Below, piece by piece: positions 45,541 to 55,247 of a stretch of DNA of 64,000 nt; the stretch's first letter is position 1; every line of letters starts with the position of its first letter. The notes below the pieces were generated by a model. That model worked only from the letters and a program-made list of their open reading frames with translations. It did no database searches and was not told the DNA's origin. Made by a program: the position numbers and the translations under genes. The DNA comes from an uncultured Cyclobacteriaceae bacterium (GTDB lineage Bacteria; Bacteroidota; Bacteroidia; Cytophagales; Cyclobacteriaceae). The DNA lies in the NCBI GenBank assembly GCA_905479015.1, contig CAJQKV010000014.1:96837-160836 (forward strand). Reading direction: 5' to 3'.

Positions 45541-47969
45541 ATAAAGTAGTCACTTTAATTGTTTTGGGCATCCTACTTTCCACATCCCTCGAGGCCCAAA
45601 TATTAACCGTTAAAGACTTGGCCAATGCCCGTCCGATTACTAACGTTACCATTGAAAGCGCCCTTTCACTGATTATAAAAACGGATACTGCGGGAAAAGC
45701 CGATATAGGTGCATTTAAACAAGAGGACGAAATTTGGTTCATTCACCCCAATTATATGGTTCGCCGATTCAGTTATGCAAAATTGGTTGAGATGAACTTT
45801 ATCGTAACCCTAGCCGAAAACTCTTATTCGCTGGGAGAAATTGTCGTTTCAGCCAATAAGTTCAACGAAAAACTGAGTGAAGTCGGACAATCCATCCGAG
45901 TGGTAAATGCAAAAGAAATCTCTTTTTTAAACCAACAAACGACACCTGATCTCTTACAAAGCTCAGGAAATGTATTTGTACAAAAAAGTCAAATGGGTGG
46001 GGGAAGTCCCGTCATCAGAGGGTTTGAAACCAATAAAGTTTTGATGGTTGTTGATGGGGTTCGCATGAACAATGCCATCTATAGGGGTGGACACCTTCAA
46101 AATTCATTGACCTTAGATAATAACGTCCTAGAAAGATTGGAAATTATTTTAGGCCCTGGTTCAGTCATCTATGGTAGTGATGCGCTCGGTGGAGTCATGC
46201 ATTTTTACAGTAAGAATCCCAAGCTATCTGACAATGATACTTTGGAGATCCAGACGCAGCTCCTTGCCCGGTATGCAAGTGCCAATAGTGAGAAAACTAC
46301 CCATTTGGATTTCTACTTTGGATTGAAAAAATTCGCTGCACTCAGCAGTCTGTCTTTCTCTGATTTTGGTGACTTAAGGCAAGGGGGGCGTCGCGACCCA
46401 CAATATCCAGATTTTGGTAAGCGATTGTTTTATGTAGACAGAATCAATGATGTAGATGTCGTCTTACAAAACTCAAATCCAAATATTCAAAAACAATCCG
46501 GCTACAAACAATATAATTTCCTACAAAAATTTCTTTATCGGAAAAATGATGTGGTGAATCATGTCCTGAACTTTCAGTATTCTACTTCTTCAGATATTCC
46601 AAGATATGATCGGCTGACACAAATAAAAAATGATGCACCTCAATATGCGGAATGGTTCTATGGCCCACAAGAAAGATTCTTCAGCTCCTATCAATTAGAC
46701 CTCACGCAGAATCAAAAGTGGTTTGATCAAGCAAAAATTATTTTAGGATATCAATTCATTGAAGAAAGTCGACATACCCGATCCTTTAATAATTCCTTTT
46801 TGAAAAATAGAAATGAGCAACTCAATATTTACACACTCAACGCTGACTTCGAGAAAAAGAAATTGAAAAATACTTTCAGATATGGATTTGATTTTTGGCA
46901 TAATAAAGTGCGTTCTACCGCCCATCAACAAAATATTATAACCCTTGATCAGATCCCTTTAGATACCCGCTATCCTGATGGAGGGTCAACTATGGAGAGC
47001 TATGCTTTCTACTTTACCCATTCCTACAAATTAAATGATCAATGGATCTTGAATGAGGGACTGCGCATCAACTATATTGGACTGGAAGCTAATTTCGATG
47101 ATAAAACTTTTTTTCCTTTTGACTTTGATCAGGTAACTCAAGCCCATACCGCCCTCAATGGGAATTTAAGCTTGGTTTATAATTCGAAAAATAATTGGCG
47201 GGTCATGCTCGCTGGATCTTCCGGATTTAGAGCCCCAAATATCGATGATCTCAGTAAAGTATTCGATTCATCTCCCGGAAATGTTGTTGTTCCCAATCCT
47301 GAGCTAGCCCCTGAATATACCTACAATCTGGAGCTTGGTATTTCTAAACGATGGTTAGGGAAAATCCATTTGGGTTTAAATACTTATTACACTTGGTATC
47401 AAAATGCCATTACCATGCAAAAAATAACCGTTGCAAACAATAAGAGCAGCGCATTCGAATCTTTAGTCCTATATGATGAGGTACTCAGTGAGACGTATCA
47501 TAATGCCAACGTCAAAAAAGCCTTTATTTATGGATTCAGTGGATTATTAAATATTGACCTTACCCCTCATCTGAAATTTAGTAATTCCATGACCTACACG
47601 TATGGCCGAATACTCAATAACCTAGGGCGCTCACCCTTGGGTCATATCTCACCCCTATTTGGGCGATCCAGTATTGATTTGCAAATTAAAAAAATCAAAG
47701 CCTCCTTTTTCATGGTCTTTAATGGTGATAAAAAATCTAAAGATTATAACCTTTCCGGTGAAGATAATGAGTTGTTTTCAGTGGATCCAATTAATGGATT
47801 TATGCCTAAATGGATGACTTTGAATTTAAATACTTCCTACTCATTCAGCGAAAAAATACAATTTCAACTGAGCTTTAATAATATCTTAGATACAAACTAC
47901 CGTCAATTTGCTTCCAACATCAGTGCAGGAGGTAGGAATATTTCTTTGACCCTTAGAGGTTCCTTTTAA
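45537..47969 (+). CDS. TonB-dependent receptor
   Basis: 810 residues with a signal peptide (LIVLGILLSTSLEAQ). N-terminal short beta domain (~25-95), then the plug with SGNVFVQKSQMGGGSPVIRG and GPGSVIYGSDALGGV, followed by a 22-strand-type barrel ending GRNISLTLRGSF. The TonB box may be the EIVVSANK region. Similar in layout to haem/siderophore or vitamin receptors, but ligand is not readable. Start overlaps msrA by 4 bp. It may use a metal whose redox stress the Msr pair repairs; this is speculation. Confidence 0.93.
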   Translation: MNKVVTLIVLGILLSTSLEAQILTVKDLANARPITNVTIESALSLIIKTDTAGKADIGAFKQEDEIWFIHPNYMVRRFSYAKLVEMNFIVTLAENSYSLGEIVVSANKFNEKLSEVGQSIRVVNAKEISFLNQQTTPDLLQSSGNVFVQKSQMGGGSPVIRGFETNKVLMVVDGVRMNNAIYRGGHLQNSLTLDNNVLERLEIILGPGSVIYGSDALGGVMHFYSKNPKLSDNDTLEIQTQLLARYASANSEKTTHLDFYFGLKKFAALSSLSFSDFGDLRQGGRRDPQYPDFGKRLFYVDRINDVDVVLQNSNPNIQKQSGYKQYNFLQKFLYRKNDVVNHVLNFQYSTSSDIPRYDRLTQIKNDAPQYAEWFYGPQERFFSSYQLDLTQNQKWFDQAKIILGYQFIEESRHTRSFNNSFLKNRNEQLNIYTLNADFEKKKLKNTFRYGFDFWHNKVRSTAHQQNIITLDQIPLDTRYPDGGSTMESYAFYFTHSYKLNDQWILNEGLRINYIGLEANFDDKTFFPFDFDQVTQAHTALNGNLSLVYNSKNNWRVMLAGSSGFRAPNIDDLSKVFDSSPGNVVVPNPELAPEYTYNLELGISKRWLGKIHLGLNTYYTWYQNAITMQKITVANNKSSAFESLVLYDEVLSETYHNANVKKAFIYGFSGLLNIDLTPHLKFSNSMTYTYGRILNNLGRSPLGHISPLFGRSSIDLQIKKIKASFFMVFNGDKKSKDYNLSGEDNELFSVDPINGFMPKWMTLNLNTSYSFSEKIQFQLSFNNILDTNYRQFASNISAGGRNISLTLRGSF

Positions 47970-48026
47970 AATAGAAAAGAAAGACACTAATAGGGACTTC
48001 GGCTGCTATATCAGTTAGCAAAACCC

Positions 48027-49460
48027 TTATAAATTAGATAATTCCCAACCTTTTCTATAAGGCTTGGTTACAAATTGATTGGCCTCTTCTAGGTTGGTGA
48101 TTTTCATATTAACCCCATCCCAATATAATTTTTTTCTTCCAAAATATTCTTCTCTTCCCGACGCGTTCTCTCTTCTCAACTGATGGCTTCGAATAGCTAA
48201 ATTACCCATTAGCACTGTTTCAGTGAAGGGCCCTGCGTAATCAAAAGAAGACGTGAGCGCCTTGTGTTCAATAGAGCCATGACCAGTCTTACAGGCTTCC
48301 GTCCACGCTTGGTTATGATTCAAATCCAAATTTCCCTGAACGCTCGTATCGAAAAGTAAGGGTTCTTGGCCTTTTTTAAATAATGTGGGATGGTTACCGT
48401 AAGTATCACAGGTAATTACTCCGTTCGAACCCATCATATAAACCCCATTGGTTTTAGGCACAAAAGTTGCCGCAAGTTCCTCCGGAATGGCAGGCTGAAG
48501 TCCTCCATCCATCCATTCAAATACCACTCCATTGGGATTGTTTTTGTCCGCAGGGAAATCAATGGCCACTTTAGCCGCCAAAGGGCAAGCCTCGGGCGTA
48601 TATTCTGGCCTCCACATTTCTTTGTACACATCCACAACACTACATTGAACTCCAGAAGGATATCCTAACTGTAGGGCTTTATAAGGTGCATCAAACAAAT
48701 GGCAGCCCATATCTCCCAATGAACCTGTTCCATATTCCCAAAAACCCCTCCAATTAAAAGGATGTAATCCCGGGGTAAAGGGTCTTTTGGTTGCGGGGCC
48801 CAACCATAAATCCCAGTCCAATTTTTCGGGTTTTTCATTTTCATTGGCCAATGGCATCTGGATGCCTTGAGGCCAAACTGGTCGATTCGTCCAAACTTGA
48901 ACTTTTTCAATCCTTCCAATTTCTTGATCTTGGACCCATTGTTTCAATCGGATCACTCCTTGATTGGATCCTCCTTGATTACCCATTTGGGTCACAATCT
49001 TATATTTTTCTGCGATTTGAGTAAGTAAACGTGCCTCTGAGATGGTATGTGTTAACGGTTTTTGCACATATACATGCTTACCACGAAGCATCGCATTTTG
49101 CGCAATTAAGGCGTGCGTATGATCTGGGGTGCCAATGGTGACTGCATCAATGTCCAATTCCTTGTCAAGCATCACTCGATAATCATAATAGAAGGATGCC
49201 TTGCTATGATCCTTGATCGCTTGGGTGGCTCTCTCAGGATCCACATCGCAAAGAGCGACAATTCGATTCTTGCCACCGTTGAAAGCGTTTTTTAAATCGG
49301 AGCCTCCTTTTCCACCGGAGCCGATCGCAGCAATGGCTAGCTGGTCACTTGGCGCTGTAAATCCAGGTCCTCCAAGGACATGCCTAGGTACTATAAAAAA
49401 ACCCGCAGCTGCGAGGGTACTTTTCACAACAAAGTCCCTTCTTGATTTTTTGAATGCCAT
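48027..49460 (-). CDS. Tat-exported Gfo/Idh/MocA oxidoreductase
   Basis: 477 residues. Tat signal SRRDFVVKSTLAAAGFF, then Rossmann motif AAIGSGGKGGSD and the QKPLTHTISEARLLT segment with catalytic Lys. C-terminal ITNLEEANQFVTKPYRKGWE is shared with the paralogue at 52.4 kb. The folded enzyme with bound NAD(P) would be exported to the periplasm. Related Tat-exported proteins include GH109-type glycosidases that use NAD(H) in catalysis, so either oxidoreductase or glycosidase activity is possible. Confidence 0.9.
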   Translation of the reverse strand: MAFKKSRRDFVVKSTLAAAGFFIVPRHVLGGPGFTAPSDQLAIAAIGSGGKGGSDLKNAFNGGKNRIVALCDVDPERATQAIKDHSKASFYYDYRVMLDKELDIDAVTIGTPDHTHALIAQNAMLRGKHVYVQKPLTHTISEARLLTQIAEKYKIVTQMGNQGGSNQGVIRLKQWVQDQEIGRIEKVQVWTNRPVWPQGIQMPLANENEKPEKLDWDLWLGPATKRPFTPGLHPFNWRGFWEYGTGSLGDMGCHLFDAPYKALQLGYPSGVQCSVVDVYKEMWRPEYTPEACPLAAKVAIDFPADKNNPNGVVFEWMDGGLQPAIPEELAATFVPKTNGVYMMGSNGVITCDTYGNHPTLFKKGQEPLLFDTSVQGNLDLNHNQAWTEACKTGHGSIEHKALTSSFDYAGPFTETVLMGNLAIRSHQLRRENASGREEYFGRKKLYWDGVNMKITNLEEANQFVTKPYRKGWELSNL

Positions 49461-49651
49461 ATTAATTCGGATTTTTATCTATATCCGTACAATCTAACCC
49501 ATTATTGTTTGACCTAAACATCTCTATCAAAAAAAAATATAAGCGGTTAATACCTGATTTAAATAACGCTTGAGTATTCTTCAACACTTTCAAATGCGCT
49601 CGACCGATACTTGATGTGGGGGATGAATCGTGAAACTAAACGACCAATGCT

Positions 49652-52270
49652 TTATAATACAAACCTGTAAGTGGCCTTGATTAAAAAAGTGTTGTTGAGT
49701 TGCTGATCAAAGATCTGATGGCGCAGACTTTGGCCCAGCTCACTCATCGGATCATCTAACCCCGTAATTCCTTGAGACCAGACAAAATACAGTTCAGATC
49801 CAGGCACATACTCCCATCTGACCACTAAATTGGATCTGAATTGCACATATGAAAAATCAGGATTCTCAAATGAAAAATCAGCCGTCCCATCTTCATCCTG
49901 GTCAATAGAGAAAATACCATCACTGATGCTGATCTGCTGCTCCGAATAAAGCTGAATACGCTCATCTAATTTTTCAGCACTTGCCTCTTTTACATAATTA
50001 AAATCATCATAAACACCCCTTGAGATGAACGGCTGTCCATAATATTGCAGTGTTAGATTTGGATTGATATTGTAATTAACCCTTAAAGAGGTGGACCACG
50101 TCACCTGATCGATGGCTGCCAAGATATAAAAGTTCTTATTGAGAAAATTTCCTTGGGTTACATACTGGGTCTTATTTGGGGCGTTTCTGTAGGAGGTTTC
50201 TAAAGATAGTCTCAAAGCATTAGTAGGCTGATATCCCATTGAGATGGAATAGCGGGTAAATGAAAAATTATCTTCCTTAGCTTGACTTTTCCCCATCCTT
50301 ACATTCACGTTATATTTTTTCCTTCGATCACTTCCTGCTGATAGAAAAATGCCGTTTTCTTCAGAAAAACGCCATCTTGGGCCTCCACGCAAATAGGTAT
50401 TGATATTGATCAGCGGTTTGTGAATCATGCGTATATTGGCCTCCCAATTATTCTTAAAATTCACGTTGCCATTGAGGTCAAATTGTAATCGATTCAAATT
50501 CCCCTCAAAATCATACGTCGTAAATTGGCCAAAGCCTACAGAAGCACCTCTATACCAGTCGGTTGGTGTTAAAAATTGGCCTTTTACATCCAAATATTGA
50601 CGAATTTCATCTGCTTGACGTAAAAACCCAACATCATTGAGTTCTAGTTCTGGGGAACGCCAAATGAATCCCCCACTGTACAGCCATACGCCTGTTGCTT
50701 TACCTATTTCCAATTTACCTCCTGAACCTGTCAGCATTGTACGACTCGTATCTACTGCTACATGTGAAGCATCTGAGCGGTTAAAAAGATGGGTAATATC
50801 AGATTGGGTAGCAGTAATGGCTTCTTTAGATCCCTGAACATTGCTAGCTACAAAATTTCCTGTGAGATAGTATTTCCTATCCTGCCAATTGTGCTTAAAA
50901 TCTACACCTCCTGAATAGGCTGCCTCGCGTAAATATTGAAAATTGGCTCCCAAGTCCCGATGGGTGGCTGTGATCATGGCACCGACATAAGACATCCTAT
51001 TATTAAAATCTTTTTGTGCACGTCCCACCAAGTAATTGGTCATGGGCTCAACCCGTTGTTTAGATTCCTCGCCATTGTCAATGATTTTGGCAAACATGTT
51101 ATCCGTGACCGTCTCTAATAATCCCAAAGACCATCCGTTTTTGGTTTTTCCAGAAAGCCTTGCCGCTCCTAAAATAGTCGTATTATTAGGTTGATCTACA
51201 TAGGCACCCGCAGCCACTGACGCGGATCCCTGAGGATTTCTTCCTATCCGCCTACTGTAAAATAAATTATCGGAACCATTGGCAAATTGGAAATCAAAAA
51301 TATTTTTGTTTTCTACAAAAAAAGGACGCCTTTCGTTAAAAAATATTTGAAACCCATCCAATGCAATGGCTCCTGGATCTGCTTCCACCTGACCAAAATC
51401 TGGATTGACAGTCAAATCAAGAGTCAAATCGTTGGTTACTCCAATTTTAGCATCAATACCTACATTAAAACCTAAGTCTTTTCCTTCCCTAAATGGATTG
51501 CCCGCCTCACCTGCATAGGTATCATATTGAGCAACCACAAAAGGTTGTATTTCCAACTGATGCTGGCTCTTTAAGTGCTTAAGTCCTTTAAGCGTTCCTG
51601 ATTCACTGATCCAACCCGCACTGTTTTGTGGGATCCTATCCCATACTGACCTTTCTTGTTCTCTAAATAAATTTCTTGCTACTTGCAATCCCCATAATTG
51701 CTCCGCTGATTTTCCAAATTTCAATTGGCTGAACGGGATTTTCATTTCTGCATTCCACCCTTCTTGGTCAACAGTAGTGGCTACATACCAAATAGGATTC
51801 CAACTGTCATCACCATTATTTCCATTTTCTGTAGCAAAGGCATCCCCCTTTACGCCAGATGCACTCACGGTAAAAACAAAAGCCGTTCTTTTGTCAAAAT
51901 AACTATCAAAAGCAATGGCTACCCAATCCCCCTGCGTATTGTCTCTTCTGGACAGCCGTTTTACAATCTGATCCGGTAAAGAATCCAAGCATTGGATGGC
52001 GACGTACAAAAAATTATCGTCATAAACCAACTTAAATTGAGTGGATTGGGCAGGAGCTGTATTCTCATCAGGGTCTGCCTCGACAAAATTCCCTTCCCAA
52101 GCAACTTTATCCCAAAGCGGTTCATTGAATCGACCGTCAATTTCTGGGACTTCTGTTCCCTTTATGGCATGGGTAACATAGCTTCTTTTATCCTGAACGA
52201 CCTCTTGTGCAGCAACCGTAAATACTGGAAAAAATATACTAAATAATACTACTTTTTGAATCTTCTTCAT
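49652..52270 (-). CDS. DUF5916 outer-membrane protein with N-terminal CBM9-like domain
   Basis: 872 residues with a signal peptide (LFSIFFPVFTVAAQE). The N-terminal ~210 residues resemble a carbohydrate-binding family 9 domain (PEIDGRFNEPLWDKVAWEG, FDSYFDKRTAFVFTVSASGV). The rest is a long beta-strand-rich DUF5916 region, likely an outer-membrane barrel ending ATYRFVL. The upstream ribosome site is very strong (AAGGAGGGG). Between two paralogous Tat enzymes, so it may be the glycan-facing surface part. Function not established. Confidence 0.9.
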   Translation of the reverse strand: MKKIQKVVLFSIFFPVFTVAAQEVVQDKRSYVTHAIKGTEVPEIDGRFNEPLWDKVAWEGNFVEADPDENTAPAQSTQFKLVYDDNFLYVAIQCLDSLPDQIVKRLSRRDNTQGDWVAIAFDSYFDKRTAFVFTVSASGVKGDAFATENGNNGDDSWNPIWYVATTVDQEGWNAEMKIPFSQLKFGKSAEQLWGLQVARNLFREQERSVWDRIPQNSAGWISESGTLKGLKHLKSQHQLEIQPFVVAQYDTYAGEAGNPFREGKDLGFNVGIDAKIGVTNDLTLDLTVNPDFGQVEADPGAIALDGFQIFFNERRPFFVENKNIFDFQFANGSDNLFYSRRIGRNPQGSASVAAGAYVDQPNNTTILGAARLSGKTKNGWSLGLLETVTDNMFAKIIDNGEESKQRVEPMTNYLVGRAQKDFNNRMSYVGAMITATHRDLGANFQYLREAAYSGGVDFKHNWQDRKYYLTGNFVASNVQGSKEAITATQSDITHLFNRSDASHVAVDTSRTMLTGSGGKLEIGKATGVWLYSGGFIWRSPELELNDVGFLRQADEIRQYLDVKGQFLTPTDWYRGASVGFGQFTTYDFEGNLNRLQFDLNGNVNFKNNWEANIRMIHKPLININTYLRGGPRWRFSEENGIFLSAGSDRRKKYNVNVRMGKSQAKEDNFSFTRYSISMGYQPTNALRLSLETSYRNAPNKTQYVTQGNFLNKNFYILAAIDQVTWSTSLRVNYNINPNLTLQYYGQPFISRGVYDDFNYVKEASAEKLDERIQLYSEQQISISDGIFSIDQDEDGTADFSFENPDFSYVQFRSNLVVRWEYVPGSELYFVWSQGITGLDDPMSELGQSLRHQIFDQQLNNTFLIKATYRFVL

Positions 52271-52399
52271 TTCAATCCCCTCCTTAACTGTATGACTGAA
52301 CGAAATGAAACAAAAAAGGTTACCTAAAGTTCAACAATTTTAAATGATCATGAACCCCTTTTATTTCTCATAAAATTAAAAGCATCACATTCCATATGA

Positions 52400-52419
52400 T
52401 TTAATATGATCATATTAAA
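52400..52419. promoter_or_regulatory. perfect 20-bp palindrome upstream of DUF5916
   Basis: TTTAATATGATCATATTAAA is self-complementary over all 20 bases. It lies in the 167-bp gap between the second Tat enzyme stop and the DUF5916 start, about 130 bp before the latter. Looks like an operator for a dimeric regulator; none is adjacent. Confidence 0.55.
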
Positions 52420-52437
52420 CCCTATCCTTCTCATTTA

Positions 52438-53898
52438 TCACATCTCCCAACCCGATCTGTAGACCCTCCCGACAAATTGATTGGCCTCCTCTAGGTTGGT
52501 GATTCGAGTGTTTTCTCCATCCCAAATCAATTTTTTACGTGCATAGAAAGACATTTTTCCTTCCGCATTTTCTCGTCGAAGCATATAACTTCGGATGGCC
52601 AAATTCCCCATTAATACGGTCTCGGTCATGGGTCCTGCATAATCAAAAGAGGAAGTCAGGGCTTGATGCTCACTGCTTTGATAACCTGCCTTACAAGCCT
52701 CTACCCATTTGCGCTGATGCCCGTATTCCGGCTCATCGCTCGGTGCTAACTCTGGACCAAATTCAGTCGTGCCATCGTTTAAATAAAGTTTGGGCATCAA
52801 TGGTGAGCTGTCATTAATATTGGTAGAGATGATGCCTTTTTCTCCAATCATCAAAACGCCATTTGCGCTTCCGGGGCCCCCAATATCATGATTGGCAGGA
52901 ATGATTTCTGGATGTGATGGCCTGATACCCCCATCACTCCAAGTCATTTCAATCGGTGATTTACTCTTCTCTGTTGCATCAAAATGCAACGTAGTAAAAG
53001 ATGAAGGTGGACATCCTTCAGGAAAGTAATCTGGCGTCCACATACGAGAATAAACCGTTCCGACGCTGCACTCGGCATCCTTGGGATATTTCAAACCCAG
53101 TGTTCTGTAGGGAATATCTATCAAATGACACCCCACATCTCCCAAGGCCCCGGTACCATAATCCCACCAACCCCTCCAATTGAATGGATGCATGTTAGGT
53201 GTGTAAGGTTTATCCGGTGCAGGACCGAGCCATAAATCCCAATTCAAATCTGCAGGCTTGGCTGAAGGATCTGCCGCAGGCATTTTTATCCCTTGAGGCC
53301 ATACCGGACGATTGGTCCAAATTTGGACTTTTGAAATCTTGCCTATGACGTCCGAATCCACCCAACCCTGAACGGTCTGTAACAAGGGATTAGATCCTCC
53401 TTGATTACCCATTTGAGTAACCACTTTTTGTTTTCTGGCCATTTCGGTCAGTATACGGGCTTCTCTTATGTTATGCGTAATTGGTTTTTGAACATATACA
53501 TGTTTGCCGCGCTCCATGGCATAAATAGCGGCCACACCATGGACGTGATCAGGTGTAGAAATCGTGACGGCATCTAGGTCTTTTTCCTTGTCTAACATCT
53601 CCCTAAAGTCAGCATAACGTTTGGCTTTTGGAAATTTTTTGGCCGTTGCTGCTGCACTTCCAGAAAAATCTACATCACACAAAGCACCCACTCTTGCATT
53701 GCCATTACGAGATGCATTTGAAATATCACTCGCCCCTTTACCTCCCGATCCAATCGCCGCAATATTGAGTTGGTCGCTGGGTGCTGTGAAGCCCTTACCA
53801 CCCAAAACATGGCGAGGAAGGATGGTAATGGCGGATAAGGCCAGACCACTTTTAACAAAAGATCTTCTGGACTTCAACTTAACGTTCTTTCTTTTCAT
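52438..53898 (-). CDS. Tat-exported Gfo/Idh/MocA oxidoreductase (paralogue)
   Basis: 486 residues; ATG at 53898 (MKRKNVKLKS) preferred over a longer frame. Tat signal SRRSFVKSGLALSAIT, Rossmann AAIGSGGKGASD, QKPITHNIREAR with catalytic Lys, and C-terminal ITNLEEANQFVGRVYRSGWE. It shares the GFTAPSDQL segment after the signal, and most of its length, with the protein at 48.0 kb, so they are ancient duplicates. Likely related substrates. Same transcription direction as DUF5916. Confidence 0.9.
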   Translation of the reverse strand: MKRKNVKLKSRRSFVKSGLALSAITILPRHVLGGKGFTAPSDQLNIAAIGSGGKGASDISNASRNGNARVGALCDVDFSGSAAATAKKFPKAKRYADFREMLDKEKDLDAVTISTPDHVHGVAAIYAMERGKHVYVQKPITHNIREARILTEMARKQKVVTQMGNQGGSNPLLQTVQGWVDSDVIGKISKVQIWTNRPVWPQGIKMPAADPSAKPADLNWDLWLGPAPDKPYTPNMHPFNWRGWWDYGTGALGDVGCHLIDIPYRTLGLKYPKDAECSVGTVYSRMWTPDYFPEGCPPSSFTTLHFDATEKSKSPIEMTWSDGGIRPSHPEIIPANHDIGGPGSANGVLMIGEKGIISTNINDSSPLMPKLYLNDGTTEFGPELAPSDEPEYGHQRKWVEACKAGYQSSEHQALTSSFDYAGPMTETVLMGNLAIRSYMLRRENAEGKMSFYARKKLIWDGENTRITNLEEANQFVGRVYRSGWEM

Positions 53899-54017
53899 AA
53901 TATTTCTTTTTCTCAATTTCAAGATAAGAAATAAATTAGTTGTAAAAAAAACAAATAAGAATCGTATGAATTAAAAGTTCATTATTTGACGGCAAGACCT
54001 TTTAAAAAATTAACTTT

Positions 54018-54239
54018 TCATTTTCCATTCTGGATAGGTTCGGTATCGGGCATCATTTTATTCAATACGAAATACACAGGACAGAATTTAGTAAAAGGAC
54101 TTACGATTTGCAGTCCAGCCACCGCTATGGCGATCCAGCCAAAACTTAAATTAATATAATTGGCCAATAAAACACTGCTGAGATAGAGAATCCCAACTAT
54201 TCCGTCGTGTAACCTGATTTTTGATCTATTTTTATCCAT
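54018..54239 (-). CDS. DUF2892 (YgaP-like) small membrane protein
   Basis: 73 residues with two hydrophobic segments (GILYLSSVLLANYINLSF and WIAIAVAGLQIVSPF), then FCPVYFVLNKMMPD with a Cys-Pro. DUF2892 is often fused or adjacent to rhodanese sulfur-transfer domains; none is here. 78 bp downstream of the Crp/Fnr gene on the same strand, which suggests it is a regulatory target. Confidence 0.85.
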   Translation of the reverse strand: MDKNRSKIRLHDGIVGILYLSSVLLANYINLSFGWIAIAVAGLQIVSPFTKFCPVYFVLNKMMPDTEPIQNGK

Positions 54240-54240
54240 G

Positions 54241-54282
54241 ATTATTGTTGATTAGTTCAAAACAATAATAATCAACATTATT
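54241..54282. promoter_or_regulatory. imperfect dyad between Crp/Fnr and DUF2892 genes
   Basis: ATTATTGTTGATTA (54241-54254) pairs with TAATCAACATTATT (54269-54282) at 12 of 14 positions. The inner TTGATTAGTTCAA is a half-site pair TTGA-N5-TCAA, similar to but one base shorter than an FNR box (TTGAT-N4-ATCAA). It directly precedes the DUF2892 start. Confidence 0.45.
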
Positions 54283-54317
54283 GTATAAATTTTGCATCAT
54301 ATGTTACATAGCAGTCA

Positions 54318-54935
54318 TTAAATTAAAATAATTTTACCTCTTCCTAGGATAATCACTTTTTCTTGTTCCATTTTTTTCAAAACTCTAGAAATCACCACTC
54401 TTGTCGTACCAAATTCATTTGCAATGACTTGATGGGTAATGGGTATTTCATTGGTATTTAAGATGCTGCACTTATTTTTAAAAAAGGCTTTCAAACGACC
54501 TTCAATTTTAATTAAACTAGCTTCTTTTAATTTATCCAAAAGAATTTCATAGTTATGAATATATGTTTTCACTACAAACTTCTGCCAAGAGGGGTACTTA
54601 AATTGCCAACTGTTCATGATTTCTCGGGGGATCAATAGCAGTGATGAATCTAATTCTGCCACTGCAAAAACCTTGCTTTTATGATCTGAAAAAATGGTGA
54701 AATAGGAAAACATGCAAGCTTCTTTTTCCTTGATATAGTACAAGGTCATTTCTCGATCTTTTTCATAATCCTTATGAAAAACCCTAATAGACCCTTTCAT
54801 CAGGAAGGGAATATGATTCATTGCATCACCCTCCTTTACAATCGAAGTCCCCTTGAAAACGCTTATTTCTTGGGCATGCGCTGCTATTTCTTCTAGGAGT
54901 GGTTGCTCTAGGGGTAAGTCAACTAAATTTGTCAT
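54318..54935 (-). CDS. Crp/Fnr-family transcriptional regulator
   Basis: 205 residues: N-terminal cyclic-nucleotide-binding-type fold (~1-120) with IVKEGDAMNHIPFLMKGSIR, then a winged helix with ITHQVIANEFGTTRVVISRVLKKM. There is no N-terminal Cys cluster, so it is not an Fe-S Fnr; it is closer to the Crp-like group of Bacteroidota. The DUF2892 gene follows. Ligand unknown. Confidence 0.93.
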   Translation of the reverse strand: MTNLVDLPLEQPLLEEIAAHAQEISVFKGTSIVKEGDAMNHIPFLMKGSIRVFHKDYEKDREMTLYYIKEKEACMFSYFTIFSDHKSKVFAVAELDSSLLLIPREIMNSWQFKYPSWQKFVVKTYIHNYEILLDKLKEASLIKIEGRLKAFFKNKCSILNTNEIPITHQVIANEFGTTRVVISRVLKKMEQEKVIILGRGKIILI

Positions 54936-55247
54936 GAACCTGTTTTTTTATTATTTTAAATGTACAAACCATTAAACCTCAACTAAAGAATTAAAAAATT
55001 AACGTTGATCAATAAAAAAAGTTAGGGCATTCTTTTCAAGAATAAAAAAACTTTAGACCTTAAGCAAATAATAGTAAAACTATTTATGCTAAAACAATAC
55101 TTCAGCTGAATCTCTCAACCCTGAGGGATATACTCTATTTTTCATTCCTTTTTTCGAGCTCATCGTGGGTATAAATGCTCGATCTCTCATTCATTAAATT
55201 CACTAGTTTTAATAGGTTAAATGATAAAGTGCTTATCTTAAGTCATC
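54936..55247. other. 312-bp divergent intergenic region
   Basis: Between divergent Crp/Fnr and sialidase starts. It holds a short TTGATCAA palindrome near 55003 and a TAGTTTTA element near 55204 that is one mismatch from TAnnTTTG. No coding frame seen. Confidence 0.45.
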
